DNA of 64,000 bases from Bradyrhizobium cajani (lineage in GTDB: Bacteria > Pseudomonadota > Alphaproteobacteria > Rhizobiales > Xanthobacteraceae). Positions 48,305 to 58,012 of the stretch are shown one piece after another. A program made the position numbers and the translations under genes. Where the stretch lies: the NCBI RefSeq assembly GCF_009759665.1, contig NZ_WQNE01000006.1:233287-297286 (forward strand), written 5' to 3'. Under the pieces are notes generated by a model. That model saw nothing but the letters and a program-made list of their open reading frames with translations. It ran no database searches and was not told where the DNA came from. Every line of letters begins with the position of its first letter. Position 1 is the first letter of the stretch.

Positions 48305-49702
48305 TCATGGGCGCGCTTTGCTCTCCGTTTCGAGAAGATCGTTCGCCGCGGCTACAAGGCATGCCGTCGCCTCCTGTACCTCGCGTTCGGAAATTGTCAA
48401 AGGCAGAAGTAGCATCGCATGATCACCCGTCTCTCTTTCAGCACCGCCACTACTGGCGTAGATGACCAACCCACGTTTGAGCGCAGCGCGCTGAAATCGA
48501 TCACCGAAGCCATCAGACGAAGGCGTTCGCGAACTCTTGAACCTGTTACCGATGTCGAAACCGACCATTAACCCCATGCCGCGGACTCTGTCGACCAACA
48601 CACTAGGTAGTTCCTTGCGGAGCGAAGCTCGTAATAGCTCTCCCATGCGAGCCACATTTGCAGCAACGCTTCCATCTGCCAACCGGTCTAAGACCGCCAG
48701 TCCCACGGCTGCACCAGCAGGGCTGCAAGCAAATGTCTGACCGTTCTGGAAATACTTGTCACGGGCCAGCGGCCCACGAACCACACGATCATTCACAAGA
48801 ATAGCAGACAATGGGTAATAGCCAGCGCTGATTGCCTTTCCGCAGACAACGATATCAGGCTCGACGTTCCAGTGCATGCATGCGAACGGCGTTCCCGTAC
48901 GAGCAAAACAAGTCATGACTTCGTCAAGAATAAGAAGTATGTCATACTGGCGGCAAATCTCCGAAATCCTCGGCAGATACCGTGGGTCTGGCGGACCAGC
49001 ACTCAGAGCGGCACCAACGATCGGTTCGACGATCACAGCTGCGACATTCTCCGGACCTTCTTCGAGGATCGCATCTTCGATCGATTGTGCACATTGTACC
49101 CCGCAAGTCTCAGCTTGAACTCCGAACTCGCATGCGACGCAATGCGCGTGAGAAGCCTTGGCGCAAGGCGCAAGCACGCTCTCATAGGGCTTCCGGCGCG
49201 CGACAAACCCACCCGCGCTGAGCCCCGCAATTGTATTCCCATGATAGGACGCGTTGCGTCCCAGGATCTTGCGCCGCTGAGGGCGCTCTGCGGCGAAATG
49301 ATGCTGGATCGCCAACTTAAGCGATGCTTCAACCGCGTCGGAGCCACTGCTGAAAGTGATTGCTCGTGACATGCCCGGGGGGCCAAAATCGAGCAATCGG
49401 CCCGCGTAACGCTCGACGATCTCCGAGCTAAAATGCCGCGAAGGGAAAAGCGTCAACTTGCGGCTTTGAGCATAAAGCGCATCGATAATTTCTTTGTCAC
49501 CATGACCGAAGATGAGAGATCCGGAGCCGCAGGACGCATCTAGATATCGTGTCCCATCGGAGTCCAGGAGATAATGCCCATCGCCGCCGACTATTCGCGC
49601 GCCAAGTTCACCCGGCATCGAATAGGCGGTCCGCGAGGGGAGGACACGGATATCTGCCAAGCAGCCTCCATCGCCGCTCGAAGTTAGCGGCCTAATTTGC
49701 AC
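48305..49702 (-). CDS. Class III PLP aminotransferase
   Basis: 465 residues, from a GTG start. Seen are YLLDSDGTRYLDASCGSGSL, IFGHGDKEIIDALYAQ, FSSGSDAVEASLKLAIQHHF, RNASYHGNTIAGLSAGGF, VIVEPIVGAALSAGPPDPRY, ILLILDEVMTCFARTGTPFA and the PLP lysine in DIVVCGKAISAGYYPLSA. Fold and motifs fit omega-amino acid or BioA-type aminotransferases; the specific substrate is unclear. It contains a Cys-rich stretch (CAKASHAHCVACEFG) unusual for simple transaminases. It lies upstream of the ATP-grasp ligase but with its own transcript unless read through 900 bases. Confidence 0.9.
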   Translation of the reverse strand: MQIRPLTSSGDGGCLADIRVLPSRTAYSMPGELGARIVGGDGHYLLDSDGTRYLDASCGSGSLIFGHGDKEIIDALYAQSRKLTLFPSRHFSSEIVERYAGRLLDFGPPGMSRAITFSSGSDAVEASLKLAIQHHFAAERPQRRKILGRNASYHGNTIAGLSAGGFVARRKPYESVLAPCAKASHAHCVACEFGVQAETCGVQCAQSIEDAILEEGPENVAAVIVEPIVGAALSAGPPDPRYLPRISEICRQYDILLILDEVMTCFARTGTPFACMHWNVEPDIVVCGKAISAGYYPLSAILVNDRVVRGPLARDKYFQNGQTFACSPAGAAVGLAVLDRLADGSVAANVARMGELLRASLRKELPSVLVDRVRGMGLMVGFDIGNRFKSSRTPSSDGFGDRFQRAALKRGLVIYASSGGAERETGDHAMLLLPLTISEREVQEATACLVAAANDLLETESKARP

Positions 49703-49770
49703 CTCAGGTATGCCCCCGTACGAAAAGTATTATTCACGGCAGATGGCCAACCCACTAGCCGGCTTGCCAC

Positions 49771-50250
49771 TCAACAAGCCCATGCTCTATACCACGATAC
49801 CATGGTGAAGGTCGCTTTCGCTCGGAGCCTGCAAACATACGGTTCCCGATAATGGAGCGGTAGAACAGCGCTAGCATCTAAGCGGTCGCGCACGAGATGC
49901 AGCTCACGCTCGACCGCCTCGCGAAATGCGTAGGCTGGGATGCCGTCGAGTTCGCCCACGCCCGGCAGCGGATAGCTGCCGCCCCGCACCTCGTTGGCAT
50001 TACTGCTCGCGAAGACTCGACAAAACAAGGCAGCAGTACCTTGACCAACGACCGCCACCAACGAGGCTCGGCCATCCACGTGAAGCGCCATAGGTCGGCG
50101 ACCTTCTTTGATTTCGATGACGGCCTCACGGTCGTGCCCCGCCGCCGGCTCTTGGATCAAATCATCCAAGCCCCGACAGCCGATGCTGTTCGGCAAGGTC
50201 ACACCGTGCTTCAGGAACTCCAAGGTCGAGATCGAAATGAATGTATTCAC
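49771..50250 (-). CDS. Hypothetical protein
   Basis: 159 residues with no family I recognise. The middle reads GRASLVAVVGQGTAALFCRV, then RGGSYPLPGVGELDGIPAYA and REAVERELHLVRDRLDAS, which looks like real coding sequence rather than a shadow. No signal peptide or membrane segment. It ends 69 bases before the aminotransferase start on the same strand, so an operon is likely. It may be a truncated enzyme. Confidence 0.5.
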   Translation of the reverse strand: MNTFISISTLEFLKHGVTLPNSIGCRGLDDLIQEPAAGHDREAVIEIKEGRRPMALHVDGRASLVAVVGQGTAALFCRVFASSNANEVRGGSYPLPGVGELDGIPAYAFREAVERELHLVRDRLDASAVLPLHYREPYVCRLRAKATFTMVSWYRAWAC

Positions 50251-51159
50251 AGATGCAACACATACTTTGCTATTGTCGTCTTGCCGGCTACTTCAAGCCC
50301 ATTGACATCAGCCAACTACGAAGACCGTTGTTCCGACCGGTTTCATCAGCTCGACGCAATCAAACGACTCGAATGGACCTGCGACGGTTCTCATTCCTAC
50401 TGACTAGCTGGTTTAACATGCCGCCGCTCTGCGCGCACCGACCTGTTCTGGTGGTCCTGGTCAACGGGCTACCGAACGCCATCCGGCATTAGTGGGGATC
50501 TTACGCTGCGCTCACGGCCCATAGTTTAGCAGGCGAAATAGCTTGGTTTCTGATCAATTTGCTCCCAATCAAGCAGAACTGGGACTCCTCGGCCGTGCCA
50601 CGAGCTCCACGATCAGTGCATGGGACGGTCGACTAGCGCTTCAATGCGCGTTACCCTTCAATTCCCGAGGCAGCTAAGCCCGGCAGCTACTGCCGCCGGC
50701 GTGATGCGGTACAATCGCTTCCGCAGACTCTCGCCTGACTTGGTGCAAGCCTGCTATCACGACGGTCCATTCGACAACCCTCTGTCAGGAGGCCGGCTTA
50801 CATTGTCGCGAGCTGGAGTAGCTCAACACCACATCGTTCTTGATGGAAGACCCGACGTGGTGCGATGTCGACGAACAAGCGGTGCAGCAGCTCCGCCTGA
50901 TCAGTTGTGCAGATCATCTTGTGAACGCCTGCGCGACGCCATGCGCAAAAGAGACATGCTCAAGCTCCTTTCAGACGGCTCTCGCTTTGATGGACGGCGG
51001 CATCGTCTTGCGCCCACCATCACTTTAACCTCAGCCTGTTTCTTGATCACGTCCGTGCAACATCTGCTCTAGAGAACTTTTGCTTGTCTCATGGTCACGA
51101 CGCCTGCGCTACGGCATGCCTGGACGGAGCACCGGAGGGCCGGGGCCGCCTCGCCGCCA
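50251..51159. other. No recognisable gene
   Basis: About 900 bases with only unidentifiable frames (for example 50620-51072 plus strand). Confidence 0.4.
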
Positions 51160-51450
51160 GTTGGGCACAATACGTATCCATCAAGTACACCGAGCGCCTA
51201 GCTGAAGCTGGTGTCGAGCCGTCCGTCGGCCTATGACAACGCTCTCGCCGAAACCATCAACGGTCTCTACAAAGCCGAAGTGATCCATCGGCGCGGGCCA
51301 TGGCGTAGCTTCGAGGCCGTCGAGTTCGCGACCCTGGAATCGGTGGATTGGTTCAACAACCGGCGGCTGCTGGAGCCCATCGGCAACATTCCGCCGGCCG
51401 AAGCCGTACGCCATGCTGGAACAGCCGGCCATGGCGGCATAACTAAAACC
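51160..51450 (+). pseudogene. IS3-family transposase C-terminal fragment
   Basis: Reads QYVSIKYTERLAEAGVEPSV, then (after a shift) YDNALAETINGLYKAEVIHR, RGPWRSFEAVEFATLE and NNRRLLEPIGNIPPAEA, the C-terminal end of the IS3-type integrase-like transposase. The rest of the element is missing. A different IS3 copy lies at 62755-63880. Confidence 0.82.
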
Positions 51451-51699
51451 AAATGGCCTCCGGCAAACCCCGGGGCGGTTCAGTTCGTGCCGGCCGAGTT
51501 CAATAGCCACAGACTTACTTGGCTGAATTGGCGACTGGGCAGGACGATGATGACGGACCGACCAAGTACGTCCGCTCCTAATTACTCAGTACTAACGTTG
51601 ATCTGTCGGCCACAAGCGCTTTCCTTCAGAGGTCCCGGTCCTCTTTCATGTCACCAACGCACATTCCAGATGATTAGCCGAAGCACCTCTGAGACCATT

Positions 51700-51715
51700 T
51701 GTCGGAATTGCTACA
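51700..51715. promoter_or_regulatory. NifA upstream activator sequence
   Basis: TGT-CGGAATTGCT-ACA is an exact TGT-N10-ACA site, 66 bases upstream of the -24-like box at 51781. TGTTGAGCTCGTAACC just downstream is a one-mismatch second site. Confidence 0.6.
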
Positions 51716-51780
51716 TCTTGTTGAGCTCGTAACCAGAGTCCGATTGAGAAAACGAGCCTGAAAAGGTGGACTCTCGCAGT

Positions 51781-51796
51781 TGGCACGACCCTTGAA
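51781..51796 (+). promoter_or_regulatory. RpoN-like promoter with variant -12 element
   Basis: TGGCACGACCCTTGAA matches TGGCACGNNNNTTGCW except that the -12 GC is GA. Because this C is almost invariant, activity is doubtful, but the perfect NifA site just upstream argues it is or was a NifA promoter. The next gene is the MATE transporter, about 470 bases downstream; nothing coding is seen in between. Confidence 0.5.
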
Positions 51797-52263
51797 GAGG
51801 ACTTGTCATCCGGTATCGTCTCGCAAGGAATCGCAAGATGGCTTACGAAATGTCGTCGTCACGGTCCACCGCATGCGTAGCGCGAATTCGGCTTTCCTGA
51901 CGCCGCAATTCAGTCCATTGCGACTCGCGCATGACGCGAGGCAGCTATCATCTGATGTCGGTGATCACCCGCTGGGGCTTGCTGCTTGGGTTCGAATCTT
52001 CGACGCGCGCAAGTCTCGCCGAGAATTGGGGACGGCGGTAAGGGCGCTGGTCATGTGCTAAATAGATACTCGTTCTTTGGGAAGGCCCCGACCCTAGTTC
52101 TCGAGTGGCTCACGCAGCTGACGCGCCTTATCTCTGCGCGACTGCCCACAGTAACGCATAAGCCTGTGTTACTGGGCGAACGCAAAATCCGTGCGCGGAA
52201 GAGGACTCTCTCGCTTAACAAGCGATCATCGACCCGCCGCGGCAACTAGGCGGCACGGATTGC

Positions 52264-53676
52264 ATGGACAAGAGAACCAAGACAAAGCTAACATATTTGC
52301 AGCGCGCACGGGCGGGGGCGGCCGTTTGCGATCACCTGGTTATCGAGCTCCGCGAAACCGCACGACTTGCGTTGCCGCTGACGCTAGCACAGCTGGGGCA
52401 GATCGCAATGACGACCACCGATCTGGTCTTAATTGGGCATTTCAGCTCTGAGGCGGTCGCCGCGGCAGGGCTGGCGGTGAAAGTCTATTCCGTTTGCGTA
52501 ACTTTCGGCATGGGCCTACTAGCAGCGGTCGCGACTATTGCGGCAGAAGCGTTTGGGGCTGGTAAACTAGCCTCAGTACGGCGCTCGGTGCGCATGGGGT
52601 TGTGGGCCACGTTGCTGCTATCGCTCCCGATTATGCTGCTTCCGCTGCTCAGCGAACAAATGCTAGTTGCTCTCGGCCAAGCGCCGGATGCTGCCCGACT
52701 CGCCCAACAATATCTGGTCGGACTGACTTGGGGCTTGGCCCCGGCGCTTTGGTTTCTAGCGATCCGTAGTTTCATGGGCGCAGTCCATCGGCCGCAGCCG
52801 ATCTTATGGATCATGCTCGCGGCTGTGCCGTGCAATGCGCTGCTGGTCTATCTGCTCATACATGGGAAGCTGGGTCTGCCGAAGCTGGAACTGTTCGGGG
52901 CAGGTCTCGCGACCACGCTGGTAAACTTTGCGACTTTTTTGGCCGGATTGTGGTTCGTCACCACGCGACGACCATTCAGTGACTACCACGTACTTGCACA
53001 TCTCTGGCGGCCAGATTGGACCCAAATGCGCAGGCTGATCGTGATTGGAATCCCCGTTTCCATTGCGTTCCTCATGGAAGGCACAATCTGGTCAGCAGCT
53101 GCGCTCCTGATAGGTATGATAAGCACCAGAGCGCTTGCCGCCCACCAGATCGCCGCCCAAGTCGGAGCAATCCTGTTCATGATCCCTACCGGGATTAGCA
53201 TGGCAGCTAACGTCCGCGTTGGCTATGCTCTTGGCCGCAACGATGGTCCCGGCGTCAAGAAGGCAGGTTTGGTCGCGATACTGCTAGGCACGGTGACGTC
53301 CGCGATACTGGCTATTCTGATTATAGTTGCGCGTTTCGAGATCGCCGAATTCTTTTTAGGAAACCAAGCGGGCGCGCTAATTGATCTCACCACAGACCTC
53401 ATTTTGGTTGGCGCAAGCTGTTTCGTCACCACTGCCGTGTACAGCATCGCGCTGGCCAGCTTGCGTGGGTTGAAGGACACGCGGATCCCGCTCCTTTTCG
53501 CCGCAGTTGGTTACTGGCTAGTTGGCTTCTCGCTCAGCTGCCTGCTTGGTTTAAAGATCGGCTTTGGCGCAATCGGCGTCTGGGTAGGCCTATCAATCGG
53601 AACGACATTGTACGCAGCGCTTCTCGTGCTCCGTTTCTTGCTGCTGGCCAGTAGGCTCGGCCTTCAAGGCCGGTAG
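52264..53676 (+). CDS. MATE-family efflux transporter
   Basis: 470 residues with about 12 hydrophobic segments and the MATE layout of two similar halves (LALPLTLAQLGQIAMTTTDL in the first, IVIGIPVSIAFLMEGTIWS in the second). PCNALLVYLLIHGKLGLPKL and GAIGVWVGLSIGTTLYAALL are typical. It would export a small cationic or amphipathic compound in exchange for Na+ or H+ across the inner membrane. ATG at 52264 has only a weak ribosome-binding site. NifA-type signals lie 470-560 bases upstream. It may export the product of the nearby ATP-grasp/aminotransferase genes; this is inference. Confidence 0.94.
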   Translation: MDKRTKTKLTYLQRARAGAAVCDHLVIELRETARLALPLTLAQLGQIAMTTTDLVLIGHFSSEAVAAAGLAVKVYSVCVTFGMGLLAAVATIAAEAFGAGKLASVRRSVRMGLWATLLLSLPIMLLPLLSEQMLVALGQAPDAARLAQQYLVGLTWGLAPALWFLAIRSFMGAVHRPQPILWIMLAAVPCNALLVYLLIHGKLGLPKLELFGAGLATTLVNFATFLAGLWFVTTRRPFSDYHVLAHLWRPDWTQMRRLIVIGIPVSIAFLMEGTIWSAAALLIGMISTRALAAHQIAAQVGAILFMIPTGISMAANVRVGYALGRNDGPGVKKAGLVAILLGTVTSAILAILIIVARFEIAEFFLGNQAGALIDLTTDLILVGASCFVTTAVYSIALASLRGLKDTRIPLLFAAVGYWLVGFSLSCLLGLKIGFGAIGVWVGLSIGTTLYAALLVLRFLLLASRLGLQGR

Positions 53677-54036
53677 CTGCGCGTATAAGATGTGTCATAC
53701 CGGGCGAGCGCCGGTACCGGCGTATCCGTTCCGAGTAGGCCGCACGATCTACGCTTGATCAGTCCTGGGTTTTCTTTGTAGAGCTAGTGTCCCGAGTCAC
53801 AAGTTCGCAATCGTAGATTCGCAGTAGATTCGCGTCGCCGTGCCGGAAATGGGGCTGTAACAGCGATGGAGGATCTGATGGCGGTCCAGCATGCGCCCTT
53901 GATATTGAGCGATGATCAGCTTGCCGAACTTCAATCGCTGGCGATGCGCGGAAGCCGGCGCAGGCGCTGGCTCTGAGAGCCCGGATCGCGCTGACCTGCG
54001 CGGAAGGCCGCCAAAACAAGGAGTCGACAGATAAGC

Positions 54037-55153
54037 TAGTACCCACTTTTCTTGGATCGTGAGTCGTGATTCAAGATCGGGATGATACCCGAAGCAAGAG
54101 AAGTCCACCTTTCGAGGAAAGACCGCCAGGTGCTTGAGGCGTGTTGTCGCTCGCCGGTGACGTTGCAGCGCGATTTGAAGCGGGCGCGGATAGTTCTGTT
54201 GGCGGCGGACGGGCGCAGCACCTGGTCGATCGCCAAGGAAGTTGGGGTCCAGCCGCGGATTGTCAGCCTTTGGCGGTATCGCTATGCCGACCATGGTCTT
54301 GAAGGGCTGAAGGACAAGCCGCGGCCTGGCAAGCAGCCGATCTATACGAAGACGACCGACAAGCGGATTCTGAGGCTGCTGGACAAACCGCCCCCGGAAG
54401 GGTTTGCGCGCTGGACCGGCCCTCTGCTGGCCGAGGCGCTGGGCGATGTTGACGTCCAATATGTCTGGCGGTTCCTGCGCAGCCACAAGATTAACCTGGC
54501 GGCTCGCAAGTCCTGGTGCGAGAGCAACGACCCGGACTTTACGGCCAAAGCCGCCGATGTTGTTGGCCTCTACGTCGCCCCGCCCGCGAAGGCCATTGTG
54601 CTATGCGTGGACGAGAAGCCCTCGATCCAGGCTTTGGAGCGAGCGCAGGGCTATCTGAAACTGCCCAATGGCCGCGCCTTGACCGGCCAGAGCCACGATT
54701 ACAAGCGGCATGGCACCACAACACTGTTTGCGGCACTCGAAGTCGCCACCGGGAAGATCATCGCAGCTCATTCAAAACGGCGTCGCCGCGTCGAATTTCT
54801 CGACTTCATGAACAGCGTCACCGCGGCCTTTCCGGGCCGAAAGCTTCACGTCGTCCTCGACAATCTCAACACCCACAAGAAAAACGAACATTGGCTCAAG
54901 GCCCACCCCAACGTGCAATTTCACGCCGACAAGCGCGTCCTGGCTCAATCAGGTCGAGGTATGGTTTTCGATCTTGCAGGGGCAGTCGCTTAGCGGAACC
55001 ACCTTCACAAGCCTCAAGCAGCTTCAGGACCACATCGATGCCTACGTCAACGCATACAACCACAAAGCCGAGCCCTTCGTCTGGACCAAGGAAAAGGTTC
55101 GTCAACGCCGGTTCAAAGGCCGCCGTATCACTCAGCTCTGATTCCGGGTACTA
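54037..55153 (+). mobile_element. IS630-family element 1, nested in element 2
   Basis: About 1.1 kb with ends GTACCC (54039) and GGGTAC (55151) and a TA duplication on both sides (54037-54038, 55152-55153), as for IS630 elements. Removing the element and one TA joins the host codons in frame: NKESTDKL to GLERGTVG. The insertion is therefore precise and younger than its host. Confidence 0.88.
54082..55141 (+). pseudogene. IS630-family transposase, single frameshift near the 3' end
   Basis: From ATG at 54082 the protein reads VHLSRKDRQVLEACCRSPVT, an HTH (STWSIAKEVGVQPRIVSLWR), DVVGLYVAPPAKAIVLCVDE with the first catalytic Asp, HGTTTLFAALEVATGKII and HVVLDNLNTHKK with the second Asp. Near 54920-54935 a small deletion in the HFTPTSASWLN-type motif shifts the frame. 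The correct continuation SWLNQVEVWFSILQGQSLSG, then KQLQDHIDAYVNAYN and KGRRITQL, ends at about 55141. The third acidic residue lies after the shift, so the protein from 54082-54993 is probably inactive. Confidence 0.85.
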
Positions 55154-56010
55154 GGCCTGGAGCGGGGGACAGTAGGCAAATGGCGGCGGCGTTTTGTGGA
55201 GCAGCGCGCGGCCGGGTTGCACGACGAGCCGCGTTCCGGCGCGCCGCATACCATTGAGGATGCCCGCATCGAAGCCGTGACCGTGCGGACGCTCGGCCTT
55301 CGCCATGCCGCGAGAACTCCAATGGGTGGCGTTCTCCGGGCAGCTTCTGAGCGGCCTGTTGGTGTCGACGGTGCACCGCATCTGGCGAGGCTTCGGGCTG
55401 CAGCCGCAGCTACTGGAGAGTTCAAGCGCTCGACCGATGCGAATTTTCGTGGTCAAGGTGCGCGACGTCGTCGGCCTTTACGTCTCGCCGCCGGAGCACG
55501 CCATCGTTCTGTGTGTGGATGAGAAATCGCCAATCCAGGCGTTGGACTGCAGTCAGCCGATGCTGCCGATGCGTCCCGGCCAGCCGGCCCGAAGGAGCCA
55601 TGACTGCAAGAGGCACGGCACCACATCGCTGTTCGCAGCCCTCGACATTGCGACCAGACGGGTCATCGGCAAGTGCTATGGACGCCACCGCGCCGACGAG
55701 TTTCGCAAGTTCCTCATCGAGATCGAGGCCGCCGCGCCGCGCGAGCTCGACGTCCATCTCGTCAAGGATAACTATGCCACGCACACTGGCCAAAAGGCCA
55801 CGTTGGCATGTGCACCTGACCCCGACCAGTTCGTCATGGCTCAATCAGGTCGAGCGCTTCTTCGCCCTTCTTACCGGCGTCTATCGCATCGTCGCCGCCC
55901 TCAGGGCGGACGTCACCTCGTTCACGATCCAAAACCATTCCGATTGACCAAGTCCGCTGATGACATCCTTGCTTCCATCGAGAGCTTCTGCCGATACAAT
56001 GCCCCGGCAG

Positions 56011-57267
56011 CACACGAAGCAAGGGTTATCCAACAAAGGCGACTTTGGCTTTCCCGGCGGTGGACCTCTCGCTCGACCACGCTTGCTCGCCGACCCGGCT
56101 GCTTCCTGCCGGTACGTGTCCTCTCCCGGCTGTTCCGCCCTGCATGAACTGCAAGCCGCCTTCGATTGCCTGGCCCAAACTGGAGTTCTTGGCGATCTCG
56201 CCAATCGCGCTAAATTCGCCGAGCGCTTGGCGCAACTTCGACGGAGCGCTTTGGTCGTCTATGCCGAAGCCGCAATTCGGTCGGCTCGAACAGACTGTGG
56301 CGCCACACGATTGCCCAAAAACTGTCCAGAGTCAGAATTGCCGAAGTGCCAGGGCTGCTCGACGTGGCGGCCGAGCACTGCCATCCGAGCTGCCCTGATA
56401 GCGCCCTCGATGCGGCCCCTTCACCAGACTTGCCGAAAGGCTTTTCCGTGTCGCCGGAATATATCCCGCAACTTCCAGAGCTGTGGCCACCAGGTCGCTT
56501 AATCGGCAGGCACCGACCTCCAGCCGGAGCCGATCAAGCTGATCACATGCGCCGCCGTTCGACGACAATACGTTCTCAAATCGAAACCATTCGTTTCAGC
56601 GAAGGCGGCGTGGTTGTAGCAGCGATCTCCCGACTGCCTCGCGGTAAATCGCGGGCGCGATTTGGTGAGGGACGAGCGTTGGATAACGGCTGCTAGTCGT
56701 CGAGTCGGCCCGGCGACATCATCCGCCGCAAGCCGCCGTCCCGACCGATCCTATTACTATCAAGTCCTTCTCACCAGAGTAGGTAGTGCCTCGATCCTTG
56801 CTAATGATGTAACAACAATTGCGAAGAAGGCCATGATTCTACTTATCACAACAGGATAAGGTGCAGAAATGACAGTAGTCAATCCCCTGCGCCTCGCCTT
56901 CTTCCTTCTAGTGCAGGACGAATGCCCTTACCAAAAACGGACTACCAAGCTCTAGACACAACGCCTTCACCATACGGGTTGCACAGGGTTTGAGAGTTGC
57001 ACCGCTTCGTCCTGCGTTCGCACCCTGCCGTTCGGACGGTGAGAATGAAGGGTTGCGCATTACCCCATTCACACTTCCCTGTGATCAATAGTCAATCCGT
57101 CGCACCTACACCGGACGGGCAGGTCGGGTCTGGAAAATGGGCGGCGGCAGACGCTAGCTTTGGTGATGGGCGACGGCAGAGTGATGTCAACTGCTGCCGC
57201 TGGCAGACCTGGTCTTGTTCTCTCAACCCCAAGGTTCTTCAATGAGGATTTCAAGAAACTTGACACA
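56011..57267. other. No recognisable gene
   Basis: About 1.2 kb between the IS630 nest and the acyl-CoA ligase pseudogene. Only unidentifiable frames. GGGTTTGAGAGTTGCA ending at 57001 has GG-N10-GC spacing and TTGCA but a poor -24 box; it is a weak RpoN candidate upstream of the pseudogene. Confidence 0.35.
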
Positions 57268-57876
57268 AAGCCAGATGCAAAGAGCGCGTCGCGAACGCGC
57301 TGCGCAAGATCGAGGCGCTGGAAGCCGCGTATGAGCCCACAACTGTCGGACAGCTGGTTTCATTACGGGCGAGGACACACGGCTCAACGACAGCTGTTGA
57401 CGTATTCGAACGCGGGGAGCGTGCGACCTACTCTGAGATGGACTAAACATCTAACGAATATGGACTGGTGGTCTGATGTGTCGCGATGAACTCGTGTTTC
57501 ATTGGCTGGTGGGGCGCACGAAGGACATGATGCGTCGCTCGGGCGCGAATATCGCCGCACACGAGCGGAGGCGGTCATTCGCGGGATTCCCGAGATTGCC
57601 GAGGTGGCCCGCCGTGCCTGTTCGTGATCTAAAGCGCGGCGAGGAAATCAAGATTTGCGTCGAGCTTAGGAACGACGTCACGCTGGGCAATGGGGGATGG
57701 CTCCTTGTCGATCATGCTCGTGCGCACTTGGCGCCATTCAAGGTGCCGCGATACATCGCCATCATTCCCACGCTGCCTAGGACCACCTCCAACAAAAAGT
57801 CCTCAAACGAGAGCAGATCGACGTGAGCGATTCGCTTGCCGGTACGTACGACTCTGAAGAGAAGCGCTGGCGCTGA
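57268..57876 (+). pseudogene. Acyl-CoA synthetase pseudogene with internal deletion
   Basis: The N-terminal piece VANALRKIEALEAAYEPTTV, then GSTTAVDVFERGERATYSEM, is followed by a stop and directly by the C-terminal region HWLVGRTKDMMRRSGANIAA, RGEEIKICVELRNDV, HLAPFKVPRYIAIIP, and ends GTYDSEEKRWR. It parallels the intact ligase at 35693-37348 (VANAFCRIEMLE at its start, GVYDAEDRRWR at its end). Roughly 330 residues including the ATP-binding core are missing, and frames shift. It precedes the third double CoA transferase, suggesting the two genes once formed a unit. Confidence 0.8.
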
Positions 57877-58012
57877 AACTGACCGCAACCCTACAGTTTT
57901 CGTCCCCCGCGCAGTTGCCACTTCGGTACTTGCGCGCCCAAAGAAACACCGCGACGACGACCCGACGTTGCGCCATCGAGTCGACACCAATTTTCAGGAG
58001 ATCCAGAGAGCC

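Larger units (their letters stand above)
53878..56010 (+). mobile_element. IS630-family element 2, interrupted and decayed
   Basis: The transposase starts MAVQHAPLILSDDQLAELQS at 53878, shifts frame, and continues ALRARIALTCAEG to NKESTDKL at 54036. After the nested element it resumes GLERGTVGKWRRRFVEQRAA (55154). Later pieces include GLYVSPPEHAIVLCVDEK, HGTTSLFAALDIATRRVIG, DEFRKFLIEIEAAAPRELDV, SSSWLNQVERFFALLT and the C-terminal KSADDILASIESFCRYNAPA (to about 56007). Multiple frameshifts make it inactive independently of the insertion. Confidence 0.85.
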
